Part shown: positions 1 through 6,031 of the stretch, piece by piece | Numbering within the stretch: the stretch's first letter is position 1 | How the letters are laid out: the number at the start of each line of letters is the position of its first letter | Assembly (NCBI GenBank): GCA_012518325.1 | Contig: JAAYSR010000285.1 | Span: forward strand, 1 to 7,134 | Direction: 5' to 3' | DNA from: Bacillota bacterium | Lineage (GTDB): Bacteria; Bacillota; Limnochordia; Darwinibacteriales; Darwinibacteriaceae | DNA length: 7,134 nt | The notes under the pieces: generated by a model | Told to the model about the DNA's origin: nothing | The model's database searches: none | The model's input: the letters and a program-made list of their open reading frames with translations, nothing else | Program-made: the position numbers and the translations under genes

Positions 1-203
1 ACCCTGGTATAAACCTGGCCGCCGGGGGCATGCAAAGAAATGAACAGCCCTGTAGGCGTAGCAAAACCCTCCACCTGCACAAAGCCGGCGGCCCGGCCCA
101 TTCTTTCGATGGTCTCTTCCACCCGGTAGATTTCAGCCCCGCTGGTTAACAAAAGTTCGCCTGCCTGCAGAACCAGGTCCACCAGCTGCTCCATAATGAT
201 CAT
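1..203 (-). CDS. Threonine/serine exporter family protein (ThrE/YjjP-type N-terminal domain), 5' part only
   Basis: Reading leftward from an ATG at 203-201, the frame stays open to the window edge and gives about 67 residues. It contains LLLTSGAEIYRVEETIERMG, followed by a stretch reading VEGFATPTGLFISL. This pattern of an amphipathic helix with SGAE-YRVEETI and then a TPTG-FISL strand is the start of the ThrE/DUF1212 domain (Pfam ThrE). In the family this cytoplasmic N-terminal part precedes the membrane helices, and the proteins export threonine or serine, or in YjjP/YjjB pairs succinate; the substrate here cannot be told. Many Firmicutes split the protein into a YjjP-like and a YjjB-like subunit, so a partner may lie beyond the left edge (inference). 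A second ATG at 194-192 is better spaced (nine bases) from the purine-rich AAAGAGA at 204-210, so the protein may begin there as MEQLVDL. The gene is divergent from the M20 peptidase gene. Confidence 0.85.
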   Translation of the reverse strand, partial: MIIMEQLVDLVLQAGELLLTSGAEIYRVEETIERMGRAAGFVQVEGFATPTGLFISLHAPGGQVYTR

Positions 204-263
204 TCTCTTTCGCTATTCTCTCTGGAAAGGATATTTCGGATCCTTGTTGAAAACCAAGTTGGT

Positions 264-270
264 AAGGAGG
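264..270 (+). promoter_or_regulatory. Ribosome binding site of the M20 peptidase gene
   Basis: AAGGAGG is a near-perfect anti-16S match. It ends nine bases before the TTG at 280-282, and this spacing is what fixes the unusual TTG start. The in-frame GTG at 286 would be 15 bases away and is less likely. Confidence 0.85.
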
Positions 271-279
271 TAGATCGTA

Positions 280-1392
280 TTGGAAGTGAATCAGCAACGT
301 TTAGTAGATGAGTTTTTGGAACTTGTGAAAATTGACAGCCAGCCCAAAGACGAACGCCTAATCGCCGATGCCTTGATCAGCAAGATGCAGGACCTTGGCT
401 TTGCAGTCACCGAGGATGACTCCGGTGCAAAAATCGGCGGCAGCGCAGGCAATCTCATCGGCATCCTGGAGGGCCAAAAAGACGCCCCTGCCCTGCTGTT
501 CTGCGCCCATATGGATCGGGTCCATCCTGGACTGGGCATTAAACCCCAGGTCAAGGACGGCGTCATCACCAGCGACGGCACCACCATCCTGGCTGCCGAC
601 GATGTGGCCGGCATAGCTGCCATTCTCGAAGCGGTGCGGATTGTCCAGGAACAAAAGATTCCCCACGGGCGCCTGGAAGTCCTCTTTACTGTCGCCGAGG
701 AAGGGGGCCTCTTCGGGGCCAAGTCAGTGGATCCCGGCCGCTTCCAGGCCAAAGCAGGGTTTTTCATGGATGCCGGCGGCCCAGTAGGCACAATCGTCAC
801 AGCTGCCCCGGCCCAAAAAGGTCTGGAAGCCACTATCCACGGCAAGGCGGCACATGCAGGGGTTGCCCCTGAAGAGGGCTTAAGCGCCATCATCGTTGCG
901 GCCCATGCCGTTACACAAATGAAACTGGGCAGGATTGACGCCGAAACCACCGCCAACATCGGCGTCATTGAAGGCGGAGCAGCCACAAACATTATTCCCG
1001 ACAAAGTCAAGCTGAAAGGGGAGGCACGCTCCCTGGACAACGGCAAGCTGGATGTCCAGATCAACCATATGGTAGAAGTGCTGGAAGCGGTCTGTGCCGA
1101 ACACGGCGCCAAAGCCGACATCAGCGTGGAACACAGCTACAGCGCCTTCCGCCTCACCGACGAAGATTACGCAGTCAGGCTTGCGGTGAAAGCTGCCGAA
1201 TCCATGGGCCTTAAGCCCAGCATCGAAAGCACCGGCGGCGGAAGCGACGCCAACATCATTAACGGCTATGGCATTCCCTCAGTGGTGCTGGGCATGGGCT
1301 ACACCGATGTGCACACCACAGCAGAGGCCATCAGCATAGATCAGCTGGTCAAAGCTGCAAAGTACGTGCTCAGCATCATTGCTGCAAGCTAG
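280..1392 (+). CDS. M20-family metallopeptidase, peptidase T-like (PepT-like/YqjE type)
   Basis: A 370-residue cytoplasmic two-zinc aminopeptidase/dipeptidase-type enzyme. The expected metal and catalytic residues are all present: H77 and D79 in AHMD, bridging D107 in AADD, catalytic E140 and ligand E141 in TVAEEGG, D164 in FFMDAGG, and H345 in DVHTTAE. A glycine-rich GGGSDAN lies at 319-325. Residues from about 177 to 290 form the inserted lid/dimerization domain typical of M20, including the IHGKAAHAG segment. Length and motifs fit the PepT-like subgroup found in Gram-positives (compare Bacillus subtilis YqjE) better than classical tripeptidase PepT of about 410 residues. The likely role is hydrolysis of small peptides or acyl-amino acids; the exact substrate is not readable from sequence. 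The start is TTG, chosen for its RBS. The gene stands alone, divergent from the ThrE-like gene and followed by a strong hairpin. It is possibly linked to amino-acid export by the neighbour, but that is inference. Confidence 0.92.
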   Translation: MEVNQQRLVDEFLELVKIDSQPKDERLIADALISKMQDLGFAVTEDDSGAKIGGSAGNLIGILEGQKDAPALLFCAHMDRVHPGLGIKPQVKDGVITSDGTTILAADDVAGIAAILEAVRIVQEQKIPHGRLEVLFTVAEEGGLFGAKSVDPGRFQAKAGFFMDAGGPVGTIVTAAPAQKGLEATIHGKAAHAGVAPEEGLSAIIVAAHAVTQMKLGRIDAETTANIGVIEGGAATNIIPDKVKLKGEARSLDNGKLDVQINHMVEVLEAVCAEHGAKADISVEHSYSAFRLTDEDYAVRLAVKAAESMGLKPSIESTGGGSDANIINGYGIPSVVLGMGYTDVHTTAEAISIDQLVKAAKYVLSIIAAS

Positions 1393-1403
1393 GCACAGAG
1401 GCT

Positions 1404-1429
1404 GCAAAGGGGTCGATAGACCCCTTTGC
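1404..1429 (+). terminator. Hairpin terminator downstream of the M20 peptidase gene
   Basis: GCAAAGGGGTC and GACCCCTTTGC form a perfect 11-bp stem around a GATA loop, starting 11 bases after the TAG stop of the peptidase. On the plus strand it is followed by TTATATTATAC, which is U-rich but interrupted, consistent with an intrinsic terminator. The stop codon of the convergent alcohol dehydrogenase (TAA, 1432-1430) directly abuts the stem. On the minus strand no U-tract follows (AGCCTCTG), so termination in that direction is less certain. Confidence 0.75.
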
Positions 1430-2530
1430 TTATATTATACTGTCGCTAAGTATTTTGGTTAACTCTTCTGCGGAAGGGCTGCCCAGGGAGTTCTTGACAT
1501 TGTTGGTGAGCATCGCTTTGCTGACATAGTGCTCGATTTTCTCCGGCGACAGTTGGAGCTTTCCGGCGTAGTCTTTAAACAGCTCATCCATAAGCTCCCC
1601 AAAGGCCGCCACAGATTCAAGCCCCAGGAGCTCCAGCACAGTTTCCACCCGCTCCGGCGCCACCGACTTGGTATACTCCAAGTATGCCTTCATGCAGATG
1701 CCGTTAGCCCGTCCATGGGGGAATCCGTCGTAGTAGGTTAACGAATAGCCCAGGGCATGGACCAATGCGGTACCAGTCTGGGCAATAGCGATTCCGCCCA
1801 GGCTGGATGCGAGAAGCAGCGCATCCCGGTTTTCCAGCGTTAAGCTCCCCTGGCGCAGTGCCGGTATGGCGGTCCCCCACAGGGCAATGCCCTGGAGGGC
1901 GACAAAATCGCTGGCCCGTGTCGCCCGGTTGGAGAGATAGCTTTCCACAAGGTGCGAGAGGGCGTCCACCGCAGTGTCCACTGTAACATGCAGGGGCAGA
2001 GACTCTGTATATTTCGGATCGAGATAGGCTGTGTGGGGGAACAGATCCGGCCCCCGCAGGCCTTTCTTTGTTTCTTCTTCTTCCAATGTCAGCACCGCAT
2101 ACTGCGTCACCTCGCTGCCGGTTCCGGCAGTTGTGGGAATAGCGACAATGGGCAGCGCCCGCTTTTCCCACTGGGTGGTGTACAGTTCCAAAACAGGCAG
2201 ATCGTTCACTGCCAAGACAGCCATCACCTTGGCGGCATCCAGGGGGGAACCGCCGCCGATTGCGATGACGTAGTCGCAGCCCTCTTCCCTCGCCAGCCTG
2301 CCGCCGGCCTCCACTGTCTCCACCGAAGGGTTGTTTTCTACCTGGTCAAAGATGACGTATTCGCCGGGAAGCACAGCCAGGACATCATCCAGCGCCCCGC
2401 TGAGGCGGGCAGAGGATTTGCCGGTCACGATCAACGCTTTGCGGCCAAGGGCTAAATCCTTCCCCGCTTCCCTGACCACACCCTGTCCATACACCATCCT
2501 GGTCGGCATGAAATAGTTGAATGCGTTCAT
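1430..2530 (-). CDS. Iron-containing alcohol dehydrogenase (group III ADH)
   Basis: A 366-residue cytoplasmic NAD(P)-dependent oxidoreductase interconverting an alcohol and an aldehyde or ketone. The N-terminal Rossmann-like half carries the nucleotide-binding GGGSPLD at 92-98 and the conserved PTTAGTGSE at 132-140. The C-terminal helical half carries the four metal ligands of the family: D189 and H193 in AVDALSH, H258 in LVHALGYSL and H272 in FPHGRAN. Length is close to the 380-400 norm. The family includes butanol, 1,3-propanediol and lactaldehyde dehydrogenases, and I cannot choose among them. The ATG at 2530 has AAGGAG nine bases upstream. The gene lies 17 bases downstream of the MATE gene on the same strand, so the two are probably cotranscribed. 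Its stop abuts the hairpin shared with the M20 gene. Confidence 0.94.
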   Translation of the reverse strand: MNAFNYFMPTRMVYGQGVVREAGKDLALGRKALIVTGKSSARLSGALDDVLAVLPGEYVIFDQVENNPSVETVEAGGRLAREEGCDYVIAIGGGSPLDAAKVMAVLAVNDLPVLELYTTQWEKRALPIVAIPTTAGTGSEVTQYAVLTLEEEETKKGLRGPDLFPHTAYLDPKYTESLPLHVTVDTAVDALSHLVESYLSNRATRASDFVALQGIALWGTAIPALRQGSLTLENRDALLLASSLGGIAIAQTGTALVHALGYSLTYYDGFPHGRANGICMKAYLEYTKSVAPERVETVLELLGLESVAAFGELMDELFKDYAGKLQLSPEKIEHYVSKAMLTNNVKNSLGSPSAEELTKILSDSII

Positions 2531-2547
2531 TTGCTCTTGCTCCTTTC

Positions 2548-3909
2548 CTAGACTTTAAGAGTTTTCCACTGGCCCCTGTTAAAGCGCAGCTGAATCAGGA
2601 AGCCTCGCACAAAAAGGTCCACAACCATGGCAATCCAGGCGCCGATCAGGCCCAGGCCAAGCCGTATAGCGAGGAGGTAGGCCAAACCGACCCGGACCGC
2701 CACAAATCCCGCGATTACAATCTTTAGGATCGCCCGGGTATCCCCTGCACCCCGCAGGCCCCCGGCCAAAATCATCCAGGTTGCCAGGGCAGGCTGACTG
2801 ATGGCAACCAGGCGCAGGCACACCGCAGCCTGGGCAATAACCTCAGGGTCGCTGGAGAAGATCCTCACCAGGGGCTCGGGCATGATTAGGAAGATCACGC
2901 CCATCACAGACATGACCAGAATGCCCAGGTTGCGGGCTCCCAGTCCCGATGCCTCTGCCTCCTCAGGGCGCTGGGCCCCTAGGTTCTGTCCCACCAGCGT
3001 AGTTGAGGCGGTGGCAAATCCGGCCCCAGGCATAAACGACAAAGACTCAGCATTGAGGGCAACCTGGTGGGCGGCATAGGCCACCGTGCCCAGGGACGAG
3101 ACAATCATGGTGTAAACCAGCTGGGCGATGCGCATCATGCCCTGCTCCAGCCCGGCCGGGATGCCGATATTGGCAATGCGCCTGATGATGCTGGGATCCG
3201 GCCTAAAGGAGTCCGTGATCCGCACCCGAAGCACAGGATGCCTAAACAGGATGCGCAGGGCAATGATCCCTCCGGCTGCCTGGGCGACGGCAGTGCCGAT
3301 GGCGGCCCCGGTCACGCCCAGGGGAGGAAAAGGCCCGACACCATAAATAAAGATAGTATTGCCAATGATATTAATAACATTCACCAAAGCGGTAATCCGC
3401 ATCGGCGTCTTGGTATCCCCGGCGCCCCGCAGGATGGCGTTGATCACAATCAGGAAATAATTCAGGACCATTGCCAGGGTAACCACCCGCACATAAGCAG
3501 CTGCCATGTTCAGCACCGCTGCCTCAGAGCGCCTGAACAGCACTCCCAAAAGCCCCCGGGCCGCGAAAAGAAATGCAATCATCACTGTGCCGGAAACAAA
3601 CAGGCCCAGAACCATTGACTGGCGGGCCACATCGCCGGCCTTGTCCGGTTCGTCCGCGCCAATATGCCGGGCCACCAGGGCGGTGCTGCCTGTCGCCAGG
3701 GCAGAAAAAACGGTCAGGCCGATCATGGAGATTTGGTTTCCCAGGCCTGCGGCAGCCAGCGAAGCTGCACCTAAACGCCCCACCATGGCGGTATCCACTA
3801 TACCGACCATCGTGTGCAGCAGGTTTTCCACAATAGCGGGCCAGGCCAAGTGCAGAACCTTCCTGCGAATATCCGTCTTACCTAGAACAAGCTCTGTCTC
3901 TATTCCCAA
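2548..3909 (-). CDS. MATE-family multidrug/toxin efflux transporter (NorM/DinF-like)
   Basis: A 453-residue polytopic inner-membrane protein, the usual MATE length, predicted to have 12 membrane helices in two homologous six-helix halves. Diagnostic segments are VDTAMVGRLG at 38-47 near the first helix and the duplicated motif ILRGAGDTKTP (159-169) and GGLRGAGDTRAI (383-393), one copy per half. GQNLGAQRPEEA at 308-319 is also typical. Such proteins export cationic drugs, dyes or metabolites by Na+ or H+ antiport; substrate and ion cannot be read here. The start is TTG: an in-frame stop (3930-3928) lies 21 bases upstream, and no ATG, GTG or other TTG exists between that stop and the first membrane helix. 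A purine-rich AGGGGGAAGGG sits just upstream as RBS. It is the first gene of a two-gene unit with the alcohol dehydrogenase. Confidence 0.95.
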   Translation of the reverse strand: MGIETELVLGKTDIRRKVLHLAWPAIVENLLHTMVGIVDTAMVGRLGAASLAAAGLGNQISMIGLTVFSALATGSTALVARHIGADEPDKAGDVARQSMVLGLFVSGTVMIAFLFAARGLLGVLFRRSEAAVLNMAAAYVRVVTLAMVLNYFLIVINAILRGAGDTKTPMRITALVNVINIIGNTIFIYGVGPFPPLGVTGAAIGTAVAQAAGGIIALRILFRHPVLRVRITDSFRPDPSIIRRIANIGIPAGLEQGMMRIAQLVYTMIVSSLGTVAYAAHQVALNAESLSFMPGAGFATASTTLVGQNLGAQRPEEAEASGLGARNLGILVMSVMGVIFLIMPEPLVRIFSSDPEVIAQAAVCLRLVAISQPALATWMILAGGLRGAGDTRAILKIVIAGFVAVRVGLAYLLAIRLGLGLIGAWIAMVVDLFVRGFLIQLRFNRGQWKTLKV

Positions 3910-3925
3910 AAGCCCTTCCCCCTCT

Positions 3926-3947
3926 CTTCATTTCGGAAGGAATGAAG
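3926..3947. repeat. Small inverted repeat in the MATE leader
   Basis: CTTCATT (3926-3932) and AATGAAG (3941-3947) form a 7-bp dyad with an 8-base gap, between the MATE start codon and the -10-like box. It could be an operator half-site pair or a leader hairpin. A dyad this short can also arise by chance. Confidence 0.35.
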
Positions 3948-3964
3948 TCCAGTTCAGCGAAGTA

Positions 3965-3988
3965 CCTCTTATTATACTACGAAAGAGG
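3965..3988. promoter_or_regulatory. Divergent promoter region between the MATE and ogt genes (overlapping -10 boxes inside a dyad)
   Basis: On the minus strand, bases 3976-3971 read TATAAT, a consensus -10 for the MATE-adh unit about 60 bases upstream of its start. On the plus strand the overlapping bases 3973-3978 read TATACT, a good -10 for ogt, about 19 bases before its start codon. The two boxes share the same A/T core, and 6-bp inverted arms, CCTCTT (3965-3970) and AAGAGG (3983-3988), flank it. I see no good -35 box for either direction, which suggests weak or activator-dependent promoters. The right arm overlaps the ogt ribosome binding site. Confidence 0.45.
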
Positions 3989-3996
3989 CGTTTTTT

Positions 3997-4494
3997 GTGG
4001 ATCAAACAACTTATAAATCGCCCCTCGGCCCCCTTTATCTCTGGTGGCACCAAGGGAGACTGGTCTATGCCTCCTTTGACGAAGGAAGCGGCGCAGTATG
4101 GCTGAAAAAGCGCTTTCCCAAGGCCCATTGGGAGCCCAGGACACTCGAAAAACGCTATCAGGAAGACTTGGATCGCTATTTCCGGGGCGAAAAGATCCAG
4201 TTTAACTGGCCCCTGGAACTTCTCGGCACCAACTTTCAGCAAAGGGTGTGGCGGGAAATTGCAGCAGTCCCCCACGGCCAGGTGACAACCTATAAGAGAA
4301 TTGCCGAAGCTTTGGGTACCAGGGCTTATCGGGCGGTGGGCCAGGCAGCAGGCGCCAACCCAGTAAGCGTAATCGTCCCCTGCCACAGAGTGTTAGGCAC
4401 CCACTCCTTTGGCGGCTACGGAGGGGGGCTCAACCTGAAACGCTTGCTCTTGGAGCTGGAAAGTGTTACGCTGGCGCCATACTTTTTTGCCTGA
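3997..4494 (+). CDS. ogt: Methylated-DNA--[protein]-cysteine S-methyltransferase (O6-alkylguanine-DNA alkyltransferase)
   Basis: A 165-residue suicide repair protein that moves the alkyl group from O6-alkylguanine to its own cysteine. The acceptor is C129 in the signature VIVPCHRV (125-132). Other family features are visible: Y99 in VTTYKRIAEALG, the arginine-finger segment YRAVGQAAGANP (111-122) with R112 and N121, and the C-terminal GGYGGGLNLKRLLLELE, whose glutamate completes the active-site network. The N-terminal SPLGPLYLWWHQGRLVYASF is the usual small beta domain. The length equals single-domain Ogt/MGMT proteins, and there is no Ada-type AraC or methylphosphotriester domain, so it is not the adaptive-response regulator. 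The start is GTG, with GAAAGAGG eight bases upstream; an in-frame stop at 3943-3945 and no other start codon exclude longer forms. It is the first gene of a pair with the HAD nucleotidase and is divergent from the MATE gene. Confidence 0.96.
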   Translation: MDQTTYKSPLGPLYLWWHQGRLVYASFDEGSGAVWLKKRFPKAHWEPRTLEKRYQEDLDRYFRGEKIQFNWPLELLGTNFQQRVWREIAAVPHGQVTTYKRIAEALGTRAYRAVGQAAGANPVSVIVPCHRVLGTHSFGGYGGGLNLKRLLLELESVTLAPYFFA

Positions 4495-4500
4495 AGGAGA
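4494..4500 (+). promoter_or_regulatory. Ribosome binding site deciding the start of the HAD nucleotidase gene
   Basis: AAGGAGA overlaps the last base of the ogt stop codon (TGA 4492-4494). It touches a GTG at 4501, too close to serve it, and lies nine bases before a TTG at 4510. This favours TTG 4510 as the real start. Confidence 0.7.
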
Positions 4501-4509
4501 GTGAACATA

Positions 4510-5103
4510 TTGAGCAGGCTGATTTTCGGCTTTGACATCGACGGGGTGCTCACCAATGACGATGACGGCGAGTGCAGCATCTGGCTTAAAGAGGCCAGCG
4601 AGTATTTCGGCGTGCCCCTCCCTGAAAAGCGCGCCTATTACATCGAAGATGCTTTCGGTATAAGCAGGGAAGAAGTGTTGGGATTTTTCCGGGCCCGGGT
4701 GCACAAAATCTACAGCGAGGTGCCTGTCCGGGAACATGTGGCGGAGACGCTGCAGAGCCTGTGGAACAGCGGCCACACTATCCACCTGATCACAGCCCGG
4801 GATGAAAGCTCCCGGGACATAACAGAAAAGTGGCTCCGGCGCCACAGCCTTCCCTACCACAGCCTGTACATGCGCCGTTCCAAACAGCCCTTCTCCAAGG
4901 GAACCCTTTGCCAGGAACTCCAGGTAGGGTTCTTTGTAGACGACAAAGTGGAAAATGCGCTGGAAACAGCGGAAAAAGGCATCTACACCCTGCTTTTCCA
5001 CGCCTCCCACAACCGCGGTTTTGTTGCCCCGCTGCCTCTTGTGAAAAACTGGCGGGAGATTCAAAGGCATATCAACCTCTGGCTAGGATACGCTCAGTTC
5101 TAG
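4510..5103 (+). CDS. HAD-superfamily nucleotidase, NT5C-like (5'(3')-deoxyribonucleotidase family)
   Basis: About 197 residues from TTG 4510 (200 if GTG 4501 is used). HAD phosphatase motifs are clear: motif I FGFDIDGVL with nucleophile D9 and acid/base D11, motif II LITARDES with T95, and motif IV FVDDKVEN with D144 and D145 for Mg2+. A lysine in the SKQPFSKG segment (residues 124-131) is the probable motif III. Length, the small cap between motifs I and II, and the wording around each motif fit the NT5C group, which in known members dephosphorylates deoxynucleoside monophosphates and in bacteria includes poorly studied proteins such as B. subtilis YqfW. The actual substrate is not shown. 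It follows ogt with 15 bases between stop and start, so the two are probably cotranscribed; a link to nucleotide or alkylation repair is inference. Its last 21 bases overlap the end of the convergent nuclease gene. Confidence 0.87.
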   Translation: MSRLIFGFDIDGVLTNDDDGECSIWLKEASEYFGVPLPEKRAYYIEDAFGISREEVLGFFRARVHKIYSEVPVREHVAETLQSLWNSGHTIHLITARDESSRDITEKWLRRHSLPYHSLYMRRSKQPFSKGTLCQELQVGFFVDDKVENALETAEKGIYTLLFHASHNRGFVAPLPLVKNWREIQRHINLWLGYAQF

Positions 5104-6030
5104 CTCCTCCTTGCAGAGCTCAAAAAAGTTGCACCAGGGGCAAAGACCCCTTTCATCTGTCAGGGCGAAGGCCTCCTTGGGACGGGGAACGTTCCTCACC
5201 GGATCCAGGAGCAGCCTGCGCATCTCCTCCATGCTGGCCCTGGCTGTCCCCTCGACCTTTTCAAGGTCTGCCGGAGTAAAGGTCAGCTCCCGGCTGGTCT
5301 GCAGACTCAGATACTCCAGTCTCGCTGCGATCTGCCCGGCGGCAACGCCGTGCTTTTTGTTTACATAGAGGGCGTACAGGGCCACCTGGTCTTGGTTGTC
5401 CTCTGCCTCTGCCCCGGTTTTCCAGTCCACGATCCGCCACTGTCCCGCCGCTGTCTTGTAAAGCAGGTCTGGCACCGCGTAGACAGGCGTCTCGTCGATG
5501 AGGAATGTATCAAACTGTTCAAAGGCAATAATCTCTGTGCCGGCCTGGCCAAGCTCATCCCAGACATCAGAAGAAACCAGGCCCTCAGCTGCCTGCCTGA
5601 TGCGCTCGTTAATTCTGGCCAGGGTTGCATCGCTGATCTCCATTCGGTAGTAAAACTCATGGAGCATGTCTACCCGGTTCGGACGCCTGATAAACAGGTC
5701 CAGATCATCCCGGGAAGATTTCCACACCCTCCGCAGCTGGCGGCGGATCTCTTCCTCCGCCACGTCCGCATCGGGCAAAGGCCGCCCTTCCCGCACCCGC
5801 TCCACCATGTGATAGGCGCTTTTATGGAGGGCATCGCCTAAGACAATGTATAAATTGCTCAGTTTCTTGAGGCGGTAAGCCAGCGCGGCTTCTTGCGGCG
5901 CCCCCATTTCCCAGCCGTTGTGGGAACCATAGTAGTTGTAGTAGTAGCGCCGGGGGCAGCTTGCCAGCGTCTGCTGCCTCGAGAACGACCAGGACCACTC
6001 GGGATATTCCCGCCTCACATAGCCTGCCAT
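5083..6030 (-). CDS. PD-(D/E)XK nuclease family protein with AddB/Cas4-like iron-sulfur cysteines
   Basis: A 315-residue cytoplasmic protein of the RecB/AddB/Cas4 nuclease superfamily (Pfam PDDEXK_1). Motifs in order: CPRRYYY with C25, GDALH with H69, PDLL with D188, DWKTG with D202 and K204, QVALY with Q215 and Y219, then CPWCNFFELC with C297, C300 and C306. H69, D188, D202 and K204 make a complete metal-dependent nuclease site, and Q215/Y219 is the RecB-family Q-Y motif. The four cysteines (one N-terminal, three as C-x2-C-x5-C) match the [4Fe-4S] clasp of AddB and Cas4. There is no helicase domain, so it is not AddB itself, and no cas1 or cas2 is nearby; at 315 residues it is also longer than most Cas4. 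Predicted role: DNA end processing or exonuclease, target unknown. The ATG at 6030 has AAAGGGGA upstream and lies one base after the stop of the channel gene, so translation is probably coupled. Confidence 0.9.
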   Translation of the reverse strand: MAGYVRREYPEWSWSFSRQQTLASCPRRYYYNYYGSHNGWEMGAPQEAALAYRLKKLSNLYIVLGDALHKSAYHMVERVREGRPLPDADVAEEEIRRQLRRVWKSSRDDLDLFIRRPNRVDMLHEFYYRMEISDATLARINERIRQAAEGLVSSDVWDELGQAGTEIIAFEQFDTFLIDETPVYAVPDLLYKTAAGQWRIVDWKTGAEAEDNQDQVALYALYVNKKHGVAAGQIAARLEYLSLQTSRELTFTPADLEKVEGTARASMEEMRRLLLDPVRNVPRPKEAFALTDERGLCPWCNFFELCKEELELSVS

Positions 6031-6031
6031 T

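Noticed and set aside
227..263. Small dyads AAGGAT/ATCCTT (227-232, 240-245) and ACCAA/TTGGT (253-257, 259-263) between the ThrE-like and M20 genes
   Set aside because: They are only 5-6 bp long, and I found no convincing -35/-10 pair nearby in either direction, so calling them operators is not supported.
291..1121. A 276-codon open frame on the minus strand inside the M20 peptidase gene
   Set aside because: It lies wholly antisense to a gene with complete catalytic motifs, its product is a low-complexity Ser/Pro/Ala-rich sequence, and it resembles no family. Long antisense frames are expected with this G/C-biased third-position codon use.
1952..2455. Plus-strand open frame of 167 codons opposite the alcohol dehydrogenase
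   Set aside because: It is a shadow of the clearly recognised adh gene, with no recognisable domain.
3067..3618. Plus-strand open frame of 183 codons opposite the MATE gene
   Set aside because: Its His/Gln/Asn/Gly-rich product is typical of the antisense of a hydrophobic membrane protein, and no RBS or family match supports it.
4393..5070. Minus-strand open frame of 225 codons opposite the nucleotidase
   Set aside because: It is antisense to a gene carrying all HAD motifs and has no domain of its own.
5929..5953. Triplet-like GTAGTTGTAGTAGTAG run suggesting a slippage-prone repeat
   Set aside because: It encodes the tyrosine-rich segment after CPRR in the nuclease, a feature of that family; the run is short and interrupted, so phase variation is not supported.
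5083..6030. The nuclease as a CRISPR Cas4
   Set aside because: The cysteine pattern and motifs are compatible, but there is no array, cas1 or cas2 in the window, and the protein is longer than usual Cas4.
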